A DNA stretch of 64,000 nucleotides from Owenia fusiformis (lineage: Eukaryota; Annelida; Polychaeta; Sabellida; Oweniidae): positions 29,581,936 to 29,645,935 of the forward strand of contig CAIIXF020000006.1 of NCBI GenBank assembly GCA_903813345.2, in the 5' to 3' direction. The translations under genes were made by a program, and so were the position numbers. Position 1 is the stretch's first letter, and the number at the start of each line of letters is the position of its first letter. Shown here in pieces: positions 35,492 to 48,600 of the stretch. The notes below the pieces were generated by a model, which was not told the DNA's origin, did not search any database, and worked only from the letters and a program-made list of their open reading frames with translations.

Positions 35492-36294
35492 TATAATACT
35501 TCTCATTGTATAAAATTGTTATATACATTACTATTTACAATTTATTTACATGTTTCATGCTGTTATTATCCATTTAAACAATTGTGCAGTTTTTTTATGA
35601 ACTAAACATTGGCTACTATTGCACATATTGTTGAACAATTTGACTAGGTTTTTGTTCTGATTGTAATCCAATACTTTGGGTGTGACAAAATGATTGTTCT
35701 ACAAAAATGTGTTTTACAATTTTACAATCAACACAAATGATTCCTGTTTTCACAAAATGTACATCTATGGCATTGGCAGGGTAGTTTAGATAATCCCCTT
35801 AAAGCATATAAATTACCATTTAAATTTAAAAAGTTAATGTGTAATTTACAAAATTGATTTTAAAGGGTTACCATTATTTCAAGTTTTTGACAACTTTTTG
35901 CCACACTGTGTGTTTCCTTATTTTACAAAAAGGATTTCGAAAATACAGATCTGGCAAACTAGCAAAACATTATATTCTGAATTGTAATCTAAAAATTTCA
36001 AATTCAGTTGGACACTAAATTCACTATAATACTAAATTTGAGCAATGTAAATACTGTCAAATAATCCAATTGTGATTGATTGATTTCACTGGAGTAAGTT
36101 CATCAAATGTTTCAGCTGTTTGTTTTTTGGTCAACAAACATGTACAGTCATGCATACAAATGACTAATGTTTAATTAAACTGCATAAACTCGTAGATTAT
36201 TTTCTCCTGTCTCTGACTCGTAACAATGGTGATGATAGATGATACTATGCAGGGTGACTGGTGCGATGAGGGGTGACTGGTGATATATATGGTG

Positions 36295-38298
36295 CTACAC
36301 AGTTATAGGTGCACCACTGCCCACATTGGTGTATTCAGTTTTGTACATTCCTGGTGATGTCATAATAGACTTGGGACCTGCGTCTGAAACACACAATTAA
36401 ATAAAATTAATCATTTGATCAATTAATAGATTTTCATTAATAATTTCAGACAAAATCAGTTACTAAAGGATGGCCTTTATAAAGCACTGATTGTGTCACC
36501 AAGGACAACTTTGCTATTAACATCACAAAAAATGACATTGAAAAGTCGAAAATATAAAAAAAACATGAAAATAGCTAAGTCAACTAAAATATCTAACTGT
36601 GTCAAACAAATGATGTATGAATATACTTACTTGGTAGACTGTATGGTGTTTCAACTGGACAAAAGAAGATATCACGAGCTTTGACATCTGAGGGTTTCAT
36701 GTAAGAATCTTTCTGTAGCGTCTTCAGGCCGGAATGAGGAACTGGCTTCATTGAGTTTGGAAGACGTGGTATCCTGGTTGCTGAGGGGAACACCATTGTA
36801 TCTCTCATGGGAGGACGCTCTCTAGGAACTGAGTCTTTTGGTAGTGGACTGTAAAATAAAAAGAGTTTGTTATTTAATTGAAGTGTACTAAGTACAAGAT
36901 TAGATTGTCCTTCAATGGTAATTTTTGAGAAAAGTACTATTTTATAGATTGAAAAGGTTATGTTTGAATTGCCTCATACAATATGTTTTCTCATAAAATT
37001 AGCCCCTAGTACAAGATGTGAAATATATTGTGGTACATGTATTTTGATCACATGGCACTACAATAACCAATCAGAATACTGGTATTCTAGCAATCATACA
37101 TTAAGTATACTTACTTATGCTTTAATCCATGTCCCCATGCCTTAGGGTATTCCTCACATTCCCAGTATGTAGGCACATCTTTCTTGCTGTAGCCCTTAAG
37201 TTCCCTTGGGTTAAAGGGCCTATGATCTTTATTGGTTGTAGTAAGGTACATGTCATCATGTAAGTTCAGGACTCCTTTATCTTTGGGCATAAATGTTTTT
37301 CCTCTAAGTTTGTCATTTTGTGTCGATGGTACCATTTGCTGTAAAAAGAAGTGAGAAATTATATAATTTGTTTATAATTCTTTGATGTACATGTTTTTTA
37401 TTATTTGTATTGTGATGTATACTCTGCTATCTATATTGATTCCAATACTAGTGAATTATAATTTAAAAAGAACAAAAGAAAGCTACAAGTCCTTGTGACT
37501 CCCCCTCCCTCACTACATACAAGGTGATGTATAATAAGGGGAGGGGGTCCAGGGACTTGAAAAAAGACTAGACAAAAGAAATACTAACCTTAGATGGTCC
37601 ATTCTTGTGGTGGTTTTTCAGAATAAAATCCTGGGGTCTCGGGTCGAATTCAAAATCCATTTTTATACCAGGTTCTGCTTTATATTTGTCCATCATTTCA
37701 CTAGATTGATTGCCCATAGTGAGTGGCTTCCTCCAACCTCCTTTGCCCAGCTTCTCTGACAAATCCTTGACGTAATGCACTTTCCAGCTCCCAGGTGCCT
37801 TTTTGTGTATTCCGTAATCATTGCCATATATACCAGTAGGGTTGGGAAATTTTCTGTCGTGCACTTTGCCAGTTGTAGTGGGATATTTCTCGTCATTTGG
37901 GACTTCATCCTTCTTGGCGAGGCCAGGTGGCAATGGTTCTCTGATAAGAGTCTGGAAAGTACAAGTAAAATATTAAATCTCTGCAGATTACTAAACTTTC
38001 TCATGCAAATAAAAGTTCCTGCAATGTATTTTACTTGAAGATGGCATCAAACATCTGATATTACAGATTCAATGTACAGGTGTCGCCATAACACACCCTG
38101 TGCAAAGTACAAATACATGCTTTAAAATTGCAAGTTTTTATCTGCATAAATCTAGTCTTTTTTAGTTCTAAAAACACCTCACAGTTTGCTTACCTGGAAA
38201 GATGCACTGGGGAAATAATATCCGGGTCTGAAATGGTGTCCAACACCAGTACTTGTCTTGAAAATATCGTTCGTTTTGTAAGCTAAATCATTCGCCAT
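36295..38298 (-). CDS. Probable ciliary/axonemal protein, family not identified
   Basis: Five exons join in frame: 38298-38194, 37951-37589, 37338-37115, 36848-36631, 36383-36295 (TAG), 332 residues. No membrane segment, signal peptide or enzyme domain is visible. The protein is rich in Lys, Pro, Tyr, Thr and Gly, with short aromatic motifs (FRPGYYFPS, DVPTYWECEEYPKAWGHG, YLTTTN, MYKTEY). That style is common in microtubule inner proteins and SAXO/CFAP-type axonemal proteins, with weak resemblance to PPP1R32/SAXO4. The start MANDLAYK at 38298 is the first Met downstream of a CCAAT box and an X-box (38348-38361) that matches RFX sites of ciliary genes. The ciliary role rests on the X-box and composition, not on a recognised domain. 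Confidence 0.8.
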
Positions 38299-38347
38299 GT
38301 TGCTATGTCTGTATTGCTTCGTATACTGGAATGTTGATCGGCTGGCG

Positions 38348-38361
38348 GTTGCTAAAACAAC
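38348..38361. promoter_or_regulatory. RFX X-box upstream of the axonemal-style gene
   Basis: GTTGCTAAAACAAC fits the X-box pattern RYYNYY-N2-RRNRAC exactly. It lies 50 bases upstream of the ATG of the minus-strand gene. A second half-site (TTAGCAAC) and CCAAT lie within 35 bases. RFX factors drive cilium genes through such sites at this distance. Confidence 0.6.
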
Positions 38362-38419
38362 ACCAATGGCTGTGTTAGCAACGGATGCATTGTGGGATAG
38401 AAAATGTGACGTCATCATA

Positions 38420-39017
38420 TTTTTATGAATGAAATACTACAGTGACATCTATTATACTACAATGTTTACTACGAGTTCAGAGGTCATCTTAGTGCAATCA
38501 GTGCAAAACTGGAAAACCCGCGTTTTTACTAATTTGTGCCATATTTGTGCAAGTATTGAGATCTTTTAACAGTTCCATTGTCAAATATATGATTTTTTCA
38601 CTACATTTTTCATGAATTAGCAGTTGGAATCATTTATATCAAACTCAGAACTGGATCATTCTCAACAAACTGAAATTTACTGCACAGTATTAATTTTGGG
38701 TCATATTTCCAAAGATCATGCTCCATGCTAAGATTAAGTGTAATGTATAATCCCATGGCCAATGATTTCAACTTTTGTTACAATGTATGTACCTTATGTA
38801 ATTCTGTTTTAACATGGGGGAAAGTCCACAACTCTGTGGTGTGTACTTGTATGTCTATGTATGGGCGCACATAAAAGAACACAGGGCTGCTCTGAGGAGG
38901 GGTTTCTGGGTCTATCTTCCATGCTAATTACGTTAATTACGACCGTATATATACGGGATATACCCAAGAGGTATTGCTCACATTTATTGGTGGTAAACAA
39001 TATACAACACAATACAT
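38420..39017. other. Intergenic, nothing recognised
   Basis: AT-rich sequence between the X-box promoter and the repeat at 39018. No coding exon is evident on either strand. Confidence 0.5.
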
Positions 39018-39582
39018 AAGCATGGCACACTGTCTTATGAAATTTTGGCACTTAGGCCGCCATTTTTCAAAATGGCTCCCATTGACATGTACCTGTTTGC
39101 GAGTTTGTTGAAATTATTTATGTGCCTAATAAGAAGCATATTACACTTTCTGATGACAATTTGGCTTTAGTGAGCTATATTCTTCTTTTGTAAAAATGCC
39201 AGCCATGGCTGGTCAATGGGACTTGCTAGTTTTGGCGTTGCTGTTGTCTAGTTGATGTACAGGGTGGCCCAAGAAAGTGCAACTCGATCAAAATGCCTGT
39301 TACTTTGATTCACATTATGAGAGCTGCATTTATGATAAACCAAACTTCAAAACGTATGTAGATTCACTCTTGGCTTAATTAAACACCTGTAGAAATAAAA
39401 ACCAAGAGGATCTCATTCTTTATTATTGTCTCCCATTTCCTAAAGCAAAGTGGGGGAACTTCCATAACTATAGTTTCTGTAGCATCCATTACAGTACAAT
39501 AGTACAAAAACTTCAAAATGGTGGCCATTTTTCAAAATGGCTGCCTCCTACCAAAAGTGTCATTAGAGAGTGTGCCATGCTT
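39018..39582. mobile_element. Candidate TA-flanked MITE with AGCATGGCACACT ends
   Basis: Inverted ends AAGCATGGCACACTGTCT (39018-39035) and AGAGAGTGTGCCATGCTT (39565-39582) match at 17 of 18 positions, and TA lies at both borders. Inside, CCATTTTTCAAAATGGC occurs near both ends, and CAGGGTGGCCCAAGAAAGTG (near 39260) may be the end of another Tc1-like element. Confidence 0.5.
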
Positions 39583-39915
39583 ATAATATTCACAAAATCG
39601 CTCCAATAATTACTAAGTTACAGCAAAATCGTAAAATAGCGTTTAAAGGCCACCATTTTTCAAGTTGGATGCCTTTTTTAAATGAGTGGCCATTTTGATA
39701 ATCGGCTTTCACTTCTACCTCCATATGGTATATGTGTGCAAAATATGAACAGATTCGGGCCAATAGTATTTGAGTTATCGACCAGACAGACGGATAGACG
39801 GAAGGAGTACTGAGAGGCGTACGAACAGACGGACGTGTTCCCTACATCTCTCCGAACTCCATTTGATGGGATAATAAATAACTCGCAACATATTGATAAT
39901 CATAGAATGATCATA
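39583..39915. repeat. Degenerate interspersed repeat with CAGACAGACGGA motif
   Basis: CCATTTTTCAAG and CGACCAGACAGACGGATAGACGG resemble interspersed-repeat tails common in marine invertebrate genomes. I cannot place the borders. A minus-strand AATAAA at 39916-39921 may end the GAPVD1 3' UTR. Confidence 0.35.
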
Positions 39916-41754
39916 TTTATTTTTTTCATATACTCTCTCCATAATTACAGACTTGTATTCAAAGTCACTTTCATTATTTTCTTACACACTCATTAAGCCT
40001 TTATGTAAGCCTTTATAATACAGATATATTAATTTCTGTTCATGTACACAGTATAAAGTTATATGGTCAATCTTTTTTTATCACACTAAAATTCAGAAGT
40101 ATATTAACTTCTTGATAATAATTTTTATAAAGCCTCCACCATTGTGTAGGACTTCTTACATCATATTATCAAATAGAAGCAGTCACAATAATGAATAATG
40201 AATAAACGTGTTCTTTCATCATGGATTGAACAAATGTCAACGACACATTTGCCAAAAAACTGAAAAAATATATCTTAAAGAAATATTCAACACATTGAAG
40301 GACTTAAATGTAGAAATGGAATTATCTCATAAAGATTCATGTCAAATTTTATATACATTTGGCACGGTCAGATTAAACATTCATCAGATAACCTGCTCAG
40401 TGACTTAGTAAATCTAAAATAAAAGGTACCAAGTTGCCTAGTAGAAACGAACAATAAGTCTCTCAATTGCTAAATACCAGCAGAGCTACTAGTATGCTGA
40501 AAGTAAAGGACTCTATAGGTTGATTGCGAGATGCACAATTGATAAGAGAGACAATGAGAGAGTATTAAATAGAACAGAACACAATTTGGCACATATGTTA
40601 GAACATACTTTAGTATGGAGGGCACAAGGTATAGTGCTTGGTTGAATATCCCAACCTATAAATTCTGTATACAATCACTGTCCTATCTAGAGGGTGGTTA
40701 TTAGAGTTATACATCAAAACTAGAATTCCTGATTGCAGGTAAATGTTAGAATGGAGGGGTGTAAATTCGAAGAGAATGTCTCCAATTGTTCTATTGGTAT
40801 GAAAAAATAAAAAGTAAAGCTTAATAAAGACACACATACTAATTCATCATATTCTTTAAACTTTTCCCCGTAATTCATTATAATGATGTCATGATGAGGA
40901 ATCATCCTAAAACACTACTATCTAATATTGTAATGTATATATAGCATTAATACATATCTATAGTGCAATACTAGATATAGTATTAACTGTAAATGCATAG
41001 TAAAAACTATTGACTGTCCTCTGACCAATTAGAATGGAGTATTTCAACTGAGGTACTATCAATGTTTGTTGTAATGCATCACATGGTATCAGGTAGGTTT
41101 TGAATGCTGCACTTTTCAATTTATATAAATCTAGGAAGAATTTTTTTGAAAATATTCTGAACTATAAAATTCAATTGTCTCGATACAACATTGATGTAGC
41201 TAGCCTACAGATATTGAAATTAGTCATGATGTAAGTGAAGAAGAACTCCAGATTAATATAAAAAAAATCTTGTTTCTCTTCGACATAACTCTGAATAATT
41301 TTTAACAATATAACATATCTTGTCCATTCATATTTTTCCATTTCCCTGATTTCAATATTAAACATAAAACGAGATCAACCTATTAATAATTGTACTTTCT
41401 AAAACATTTTACAAAGTATATTTACATAAATATTATGCGTTGATTTGTTCCTTTTTGCTCATATATAATTGTTATTTCTAAAGCTCTTAAGTTTCAATCT
41501 TGTCCTAAAAGAATACTCATTATGCATTGAATCTTTAAAATTGAAATTCTTTTTTTTAAATTCTTATAATGGACTTGTATCACATACATCTCTCTCTGAC
41601 TTCTAGAACATAGATTCATTATGGATGATGGAGTCAATTATGGACATGGAGGGGATTTTCTTATCAATCCTCTGATACCAATACAAGTCAGACAATTCCA
41701 CATAATGTATTTTAAGAGACTAACATAACTAAACTAAAACAGTTTAGTGTAGCT

Positions 41755-41975
41755 TACTTGTAACATCAAATACAAATAACATAAGTTACTTGTAACATGG
41801 AATACAAAAAACATAGCTTATTCGTAACATCAAATACAAATAACATTGGTTTCTTGTAACATGGACTACAAATAACATAGCTTATTCATAACATCATTAC
41901 AAATAACATAGCTTCCTAACAGAGAATACAAATAACATAGGTTACTTGTAACATAGAATACAAATAACATTTCTT
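41755..41975. repeat. Degenerate tandem repeat, ~32-bp unit
   Basis: About seven copies of ACTTGTAACATCAAATACAA followed by ATAACATAGCTT-like sequence, with point changes and small deletions. It lies in the presumed long 3' UTR of GAPVD1 (39.9-42.6 kb), where I see nothing else. Confidence 0.8.
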
Positions 41976-42397
41976 TCAATTTTGCATAACACAATAATTG
42001 TTCTTCAATGACACAATAACAAACTACATGGCAAAGAGCATTTAACACTTTATGACAAGGCTTGCATGTTTCAGTAAACAGTAAAATTTGTAAAGAGGGA
42101 CATCTCTAAAATTGGTGTATCCATTCATTTAATGTAACATTAACCTATGTAAGTGGAACACCTCCCAAGTGAAACACTGTTCCGCTGACAGTCACGATTA
42201 TACATTAATTAATCCAATTTTGTTCAGGTACAGTTCATACTCCCACAATGAACTCCAATCCATAGTTCTGTGAAGCTTATCCAAAGTTTGGATGAGGTGT
42301 AATTCAGTTCCTATAAATGTATCTATGCATCATATTTGTTATTTCCAAATTTGTATAACCAAAAGCTTTAATTAAGCCTGGGTTCTATAAAGTGCAA

Positions 42398-42622
42398 CCA
42401 ATAGTTTTGCTCTATTGTGTATAATCCATAGTTTTGCTCTATGAAGTAATAGTTTTGCTCTCTGAAGTATATCCCAGTTTTGCTCTATGAAGTATATATT
42501 CCACTTTCGCTCTATGAAGTAAAACCCAAAGTTTTACCTCATGAAATATGGCCCATAGTCTTACTCTATGAAGTATAACCCATAGTTTTACTCTATGATG
42601 TATAATCCATTGTTTTAATGAA
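42398..42622. repeat. Degenerate tandem repeat overlapping the GAPVD1 stop codon
   Basis: About eight copies of a 20-32 bp unit built on TAGTTTTGCTCTATGAAGTA with AACCCA spacers. The unit at 42590-42610 supplies the last four codons and stop of the GAPVD1 reading frame. Confidence 0.8.
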
Positions 42623-45600
42623 TTCTATAGCTGACGTAAACTGCATCCACCAATATTGCTCCTCGCCAGCGAGACGCTTTTCATAAAAACTGTTTACATA
42701 TTGGACAGTGGACAGCAGACTAGGAGGGTTGGCCTTAATTAGAACATAGATAAGTACCTGGAATGTAAGTAAACAAGTGTTAAGTGAAACAATATTAAGA
42801 TAGGCTTCTCAAAGCAATGATGTAGATTCATGATTTGGAGAACTTGTAGCTCATTTCACTGGATATGAACCATGGTTTATTCTTCAATATCATTTTTTGC
42901 CCAAACCAAGCTAAAATGATTTTCTTCTATATTCAGGTTCAAAATATTTTCCATAAAATAAGTTAGGTAATCAAAGGTCTTCATATTGTCACATCCCAAC
43001 AGGGTAATTGAAACTTAATGGCGATTTGTTCAAGAGTTTTTCAATTGTATAGGTTCTACTTACAGGCATGAAATCATCTGCTGCAGGAACTGACTTGGGG
43101 TTAGCCATGCTCAATAGATTCATTATCGTGGAAGAACAGCGTAATACACATCTCAGTTTGTCTTTAGGGGTCTAGAATTAAAACATAAAATTTTGATTCC
43201 TGGTTTATCAATGATTCAATTTTCATGCACTAAATCTGAATGAAATGTGTTGAGAACTTGTGTTACAAAAATAGACAGGAGTATAGTGTTTCTCGAAACA
43301 TAGACATTCCTGAAAATCTAAGTTTAGTTTCTTATGGTATGACCCCTTCCTGCCTGGACCCCATCTTTTAATCTTGTGAGGTGAATACCTTATATGCATT
43401 GATCATGTCTATCTCTGCTTGTGCAGCAGGCCAAGGGCACTCATAATGGTACATCTTGGCAATACGTAGGTCTTTGTGGTTGGGACTTATCACATCTGCC
43501 AGCTTCTGTATGTGGTCACGTAGCACCCTGGAATACAATAGAACATAAAAGGTTAAAGCACTAGATGAGTTTTATTACACAATGACTGGCTGGAATTTAA
43601 ACAAATTAATAAATATACATTGACTGTGTGATTGAAACAAGTACATTCACTAGTTTTATAGATAATATTTGATTGCACTTTATTATGGTTTACATCATTC
43701 TTGATATACCAAAGGATAGTCAATTCCCATCAAACTATATATCACTCCATTAAACGTTACATGTTGTCTAATATGCAAACAAGTTTCATAACAAGATTCA
43801 AGATACACCAATTTATGGACAAAACTAAATGACTTAGTAAATACTTTTTATATGAACAGGGGGTGGGCCAAAAAAATCAATTCAAAACAGAATAAAACAT
43901 ATTTATTCATCAGGCAATAGTTGAATATGACAACATAGCACATACTGGTCTCTGAGCTGATCACCATCTCCATTGGGGAACATTGCATGTGTATAGATAC
44001 GACTCATGATGAGCCTCTCAATGGCAAGATGAGCATCCTCTATCTGGCCTTCATTGGCAGCTGAAATAACAACGAATTCAAATCTCTCACTTTTGTTTAT
44101 GCTTGTATCCTCATTGTTAAATATGTAGATAATAGATATAAAGCTCTTCTTACACCCCATTTCTTCATCATGAATAAAAATGGAAAAATTGAATTTTCAT
44201 CAATTTCTAAAACTGTCCTTTGAGACTACATGTGAACATGATCCTAATCATATATCTATATATTTTCATATGTATTTTTCTTGTTCCAATTGCAGTTTGG
44301 GAATAACTTCTTTTCTATCAAAATTCATACTGGACATAGCTTTGTAAAAAACATACACCTTTCAAAGTTCAAGTAACCTTCAGTTCTGTATGTAAATGTG
44401 TTCATTTATTTATAATTTGCGTCTCATGCACTAAAATCATACATATATGATTTGACTATTGTACAGTGCCTGCCCTTCGTTAGTCTTAGAGAGACAACTG
44501 AAATCCTGCCTCGGCCTATTACGATAAGGGAAACAATGCTTTGAACCACCCTACCTTGCCATAACGCATCAGACTCCATTTGTCTGCTAAGGTAGTCCAA
44601 GAATCGTTCAACTAAATCCGTTTTCTCATCAGAGACAGTCAGCCCAGTAAAGTCTGACATAAACTTCATCAGTGACTTCTCTTTGGAGTCTAGGAATAAT
44701 CGGACACACACCGAGATAAAGTGGGTATTGCACACTTCCTTGTCCCTGTTAACAAAGAAAGACATGTTATTTGAGACAATAAATGCACATATATGAGGCA
44801 GATGGCAAGTCCCAAACAGCCTTAATAACTGTGGAATATTTTATGGAGAATATCCTATTGAAAGAATCATATCAAATATTGCTTTTTTGCTGGATGTATG
44901 TATGTATGGCCAATGCCCTGCATTACACATTTACCTCTGTATCCTATGTAACAGTCTCTCTAAATGGCCCACAGTGGTCAGGAGGCCTTGTCTGGAGCGT
45001 ATAAGGTAAGCCACATATGCTGATCTATTCTTGTAATCCTCCTGCATTGACTTTAACAGCTTCTTGATCCTAAAATACAGATTTACGTTCGAACAAAGTT
45101 ACTCTTTTAAAAGGCAGAGATTGAAAGCTTGATATTGGAAGCAATTCTCAAGAATATCCTGGAGTCCATTTTTGGTAAGATTGTTACTATCAATTTTGTT
45201 TATGACAATTTCTAACCTTAAGTCTCAAAAATAAATAATTTACTTATCAGACCACTGATTAACAAAACAAATTGTTTCAATACCCCTAGATTTCATTTCC
45301 AAGTTTAAAATAATTTTCAAGACAGAGTATAAATAACCAACTCCTCAGTACTCACCCAATGTTATCAAACTGTCGGAGACATCTAAGCGTCTCATGAAGC
45401 TGGGCGACCAAGTCTTTATCCTGCAAGTTGATAGCCTCCGCTAATTGCACTTTTAGAAACGCCACCAAATCATTCTCCTTTCGATCATTACTTTTGATAC
45501 TTGGACTGTAATATCCCGCGATGAGCCCATTCTGCGACGGAAGTGTTTGGATATCTGCGGTGCTCAGAACCATGCGCAGTTTGCGTTTTGCATCCTGAAA

Positions 45601-48600
45601 AGCTTGGCAGTTCTCTAGGTTAATAGGATCATAAGCAGGTGGACCTTCTTCTTCTGATTCCTCTTTAACATTAAGTTTAACCTTGTCAATGTTAGGAACA
45701 CTGTCTTTAACAGTGACTGGAGGTATAACTGCCAATGGTTTCTTGCGATATTTGGCCAATATATCATCACTTGATTCTGAAAAACATAAATGTTATGGAC
45801 TTAAGTTCTGTCGATCTTTTTTGTTATGTTAAAATCACTATTAAAACCAAACTGTAAGACTTCCTGTATAGTTGGAGGCAACAATAATATGCTCCCATAT
45901 GTGGTGTGACATAAAAATGATTGTTTCATACCTTGACTTAGACTGTTATTTATTTGTTCAGAACTTGCAGGTCTTGTCCCATTTAGATTTCTAGTTCCAT
46001 CCAGTATATCTACAGCACCATGCATTGAGGGTAGAGAGGAATGTTTCTCCCCCAGGCATGTGGGGTCTACATGTACAGATCCATTGGGCACCATGTCTTC
46101 TTTATCATCTCTGTTATTGCTGGTACGCTTCTTGCTACCAGTACCTAGGTGACATAGATAAATGTTAAAACAATGTATCATCTTATCTTAGTTATTGTTG
46201 TCCTGCTGGCTACCTAGATGACATGGATTAATATTAAAACAATGTACTTCCTCAGTTATTGTGGTTACCTAGGAAACATAGACAAATATTAAAACAATGA
46301 ATCATCTCAGTTAGTGTACATGTAACACTTCATGTTACGTAAGTAGCCTAAATGTTAAAAAATAACTTCTTTCTTGTTACAAGGCAAAATGGATAAATGT
46401 TGAAATGAGTATTCACATTTAAAACATCTATGGGATGGATGTATATTTAAGGGACATAAACCTGACTGTCTTACCTTTCAACTTGTCTTTGAATGCCTTG
46501 AATATACTGCTACTCTTCTTCTTTTGCTCACCTTGTGGTATTGCAGCTCCATTATCACTATCACTAAACTCCTACAAGTACATTCCGGTAATTAAACAAG
46601 GCATTAACATGCAAAATTTCAAAACCTGCTATTTGTCACAGACAACAAACACTGAACACTAACCGCCAAGTGTCAAACGTCATCCACAAAAAAGTTGGAG
46701 AATTTAACCCTATGTTATCACTTGTGGTGGTGACATAAAAAAGGAAATGTTCTGATATTCTATCTAGTTTTGTCTTACATTATGGGCACCCAATCTCAGT
46801 CACAGTCAAAAAAGGGGCAAAACACAAAATTAATACAGATACCAGAGTATATATTTTCCAAGTCTGTATGACTTTTGGGAACAGTGTTTTACTCAATAAA
46901 ACTTTTAGTTATCAATACCTGAGATGTGAAGGATTATACAAGGGAGACTGAAAATCTCTAATCAATATCTCACTTTTATATGACACTAACCTTTTCCTTC
47001 CTTATCACATGATCATCAGACCTTGTCAGTCTGCTATCAACTTTAGAAGGTACTACTTCCTGGCTGACCTCTATCTCAGATGACCTTCCACTACCGGAAC
47101 TACTTTCTGTATCACTACGCAGCTTAATCAGACCCTGTTGAAGAATATATAAAACTTAACAGTTATGATTATTTCTATTTAGATTAACATTTAGACCATA
47201 CAGAGAAAATAACTTTATATACTTTGGTATAATCCAAAATATTTAACAAAGCATCATTATAATAATTGATTGATTTTATAATTGAAGTACACGTGCCCTA
47301 CTGCATCCTCTAACTTAGTATAAAACATATCCATTATTTTTCAAAGAACATCTTATCAATATTATCACATTCATACCTGCCCCGCTTGGGTGACAGCTCC
47401 CAGTGGATCAAACTCTGCCGGTTTTGAGAAGCTTCCTAGACCACTATCGCGCATGTCAATTTCTGCTGTTTCCATGGTAACCAATTCGGTATCTGCATCA
47501 TTTAAATCCACTTCAACCTGCAACAAAATAAGATGATGGTTGTCAAGTGTACATGAAGTTTTTATTTGAAAGAACCTGAATTGTACATTATGTTTTGTTA
47601 AATCCAGAATTTATCATTATGTCCATTGTAAGTCCTTCAGTGAGTTTCATTTTTAAGAAGATATTTAATATTAAAAGTCGAGTCACTTATTGGAGGGAGT
47701 AAATGAGTCCATATAAAATATGTCTTTAAAGCACTTCTTGTGCTTTGAATAAAACATAAATTTTCTATTACCGGATGCTATAATGCTATCAGGTTGTTGT
47801 CTCAAGTTTAACTGATGTGCTACTCACCTCAGTATCATCTGTACTACTAGTAAGTGGCCCCTCTACAAGTCCTTCCTGAATCTGCACAGATATATTAGTA
47901 GGTGTCACCTCAGTGCTTGCCCCTGGGGGTGGGAGACCAAGTTCTCGTGCTACCCCTGACTGCAGTGAATTTGGGCGTTTAAACTCTGGGATAACAGGCT
48001 CCGATAATGATCTTGAGCCCCTTTGATCAAACGATGCATTGTTTATTGGATCAAAGGAATCTAAGATACTTGATGTTGAAAGCCTGTTATCAATCTTTAA
48101 GTTCTGTTGCTCTGTTAATTTCAAATTCTGTTCCATATTTTCAGAGAGAATGTTGATAAGTTCAGGGTTTTGATCTTCTGGAGTTTCGGCCACACCTGAG
48201 TCTCGCTCCGTATTACGCCTTAATTCCACTTCATCTTCGAATCCGGGACTAGAAATTCCTTGATCGGGAGAAATAATTTGGTTGTTCAAACCTTGAGCAT
48301 TGTCACCTCTATTTTGTGAGTTTGAGTTATTTTTGGAGTATTGTCCAGCTCGTTTCTTTGGAATAGCTCCGCCTTCTTTACTTAGGGCTTCATGTTGAAA
48401 AGGATCAAACTGCTCTAGCACTGACACTACCCTGCCTTCTGCATGCTTGAATGAGGCAGATACACGTTGACTAGATGTGTGATCATATTTGTGGTCGTCG
48501 ATTTTACGGAAGACTCCAACAATGTCAGACACAGCGCGGGGTCGGTTTTCTAAGTCGCCATGACGAAATGTCACCTGATTTGGTTCACTTTGCCTGGAAG

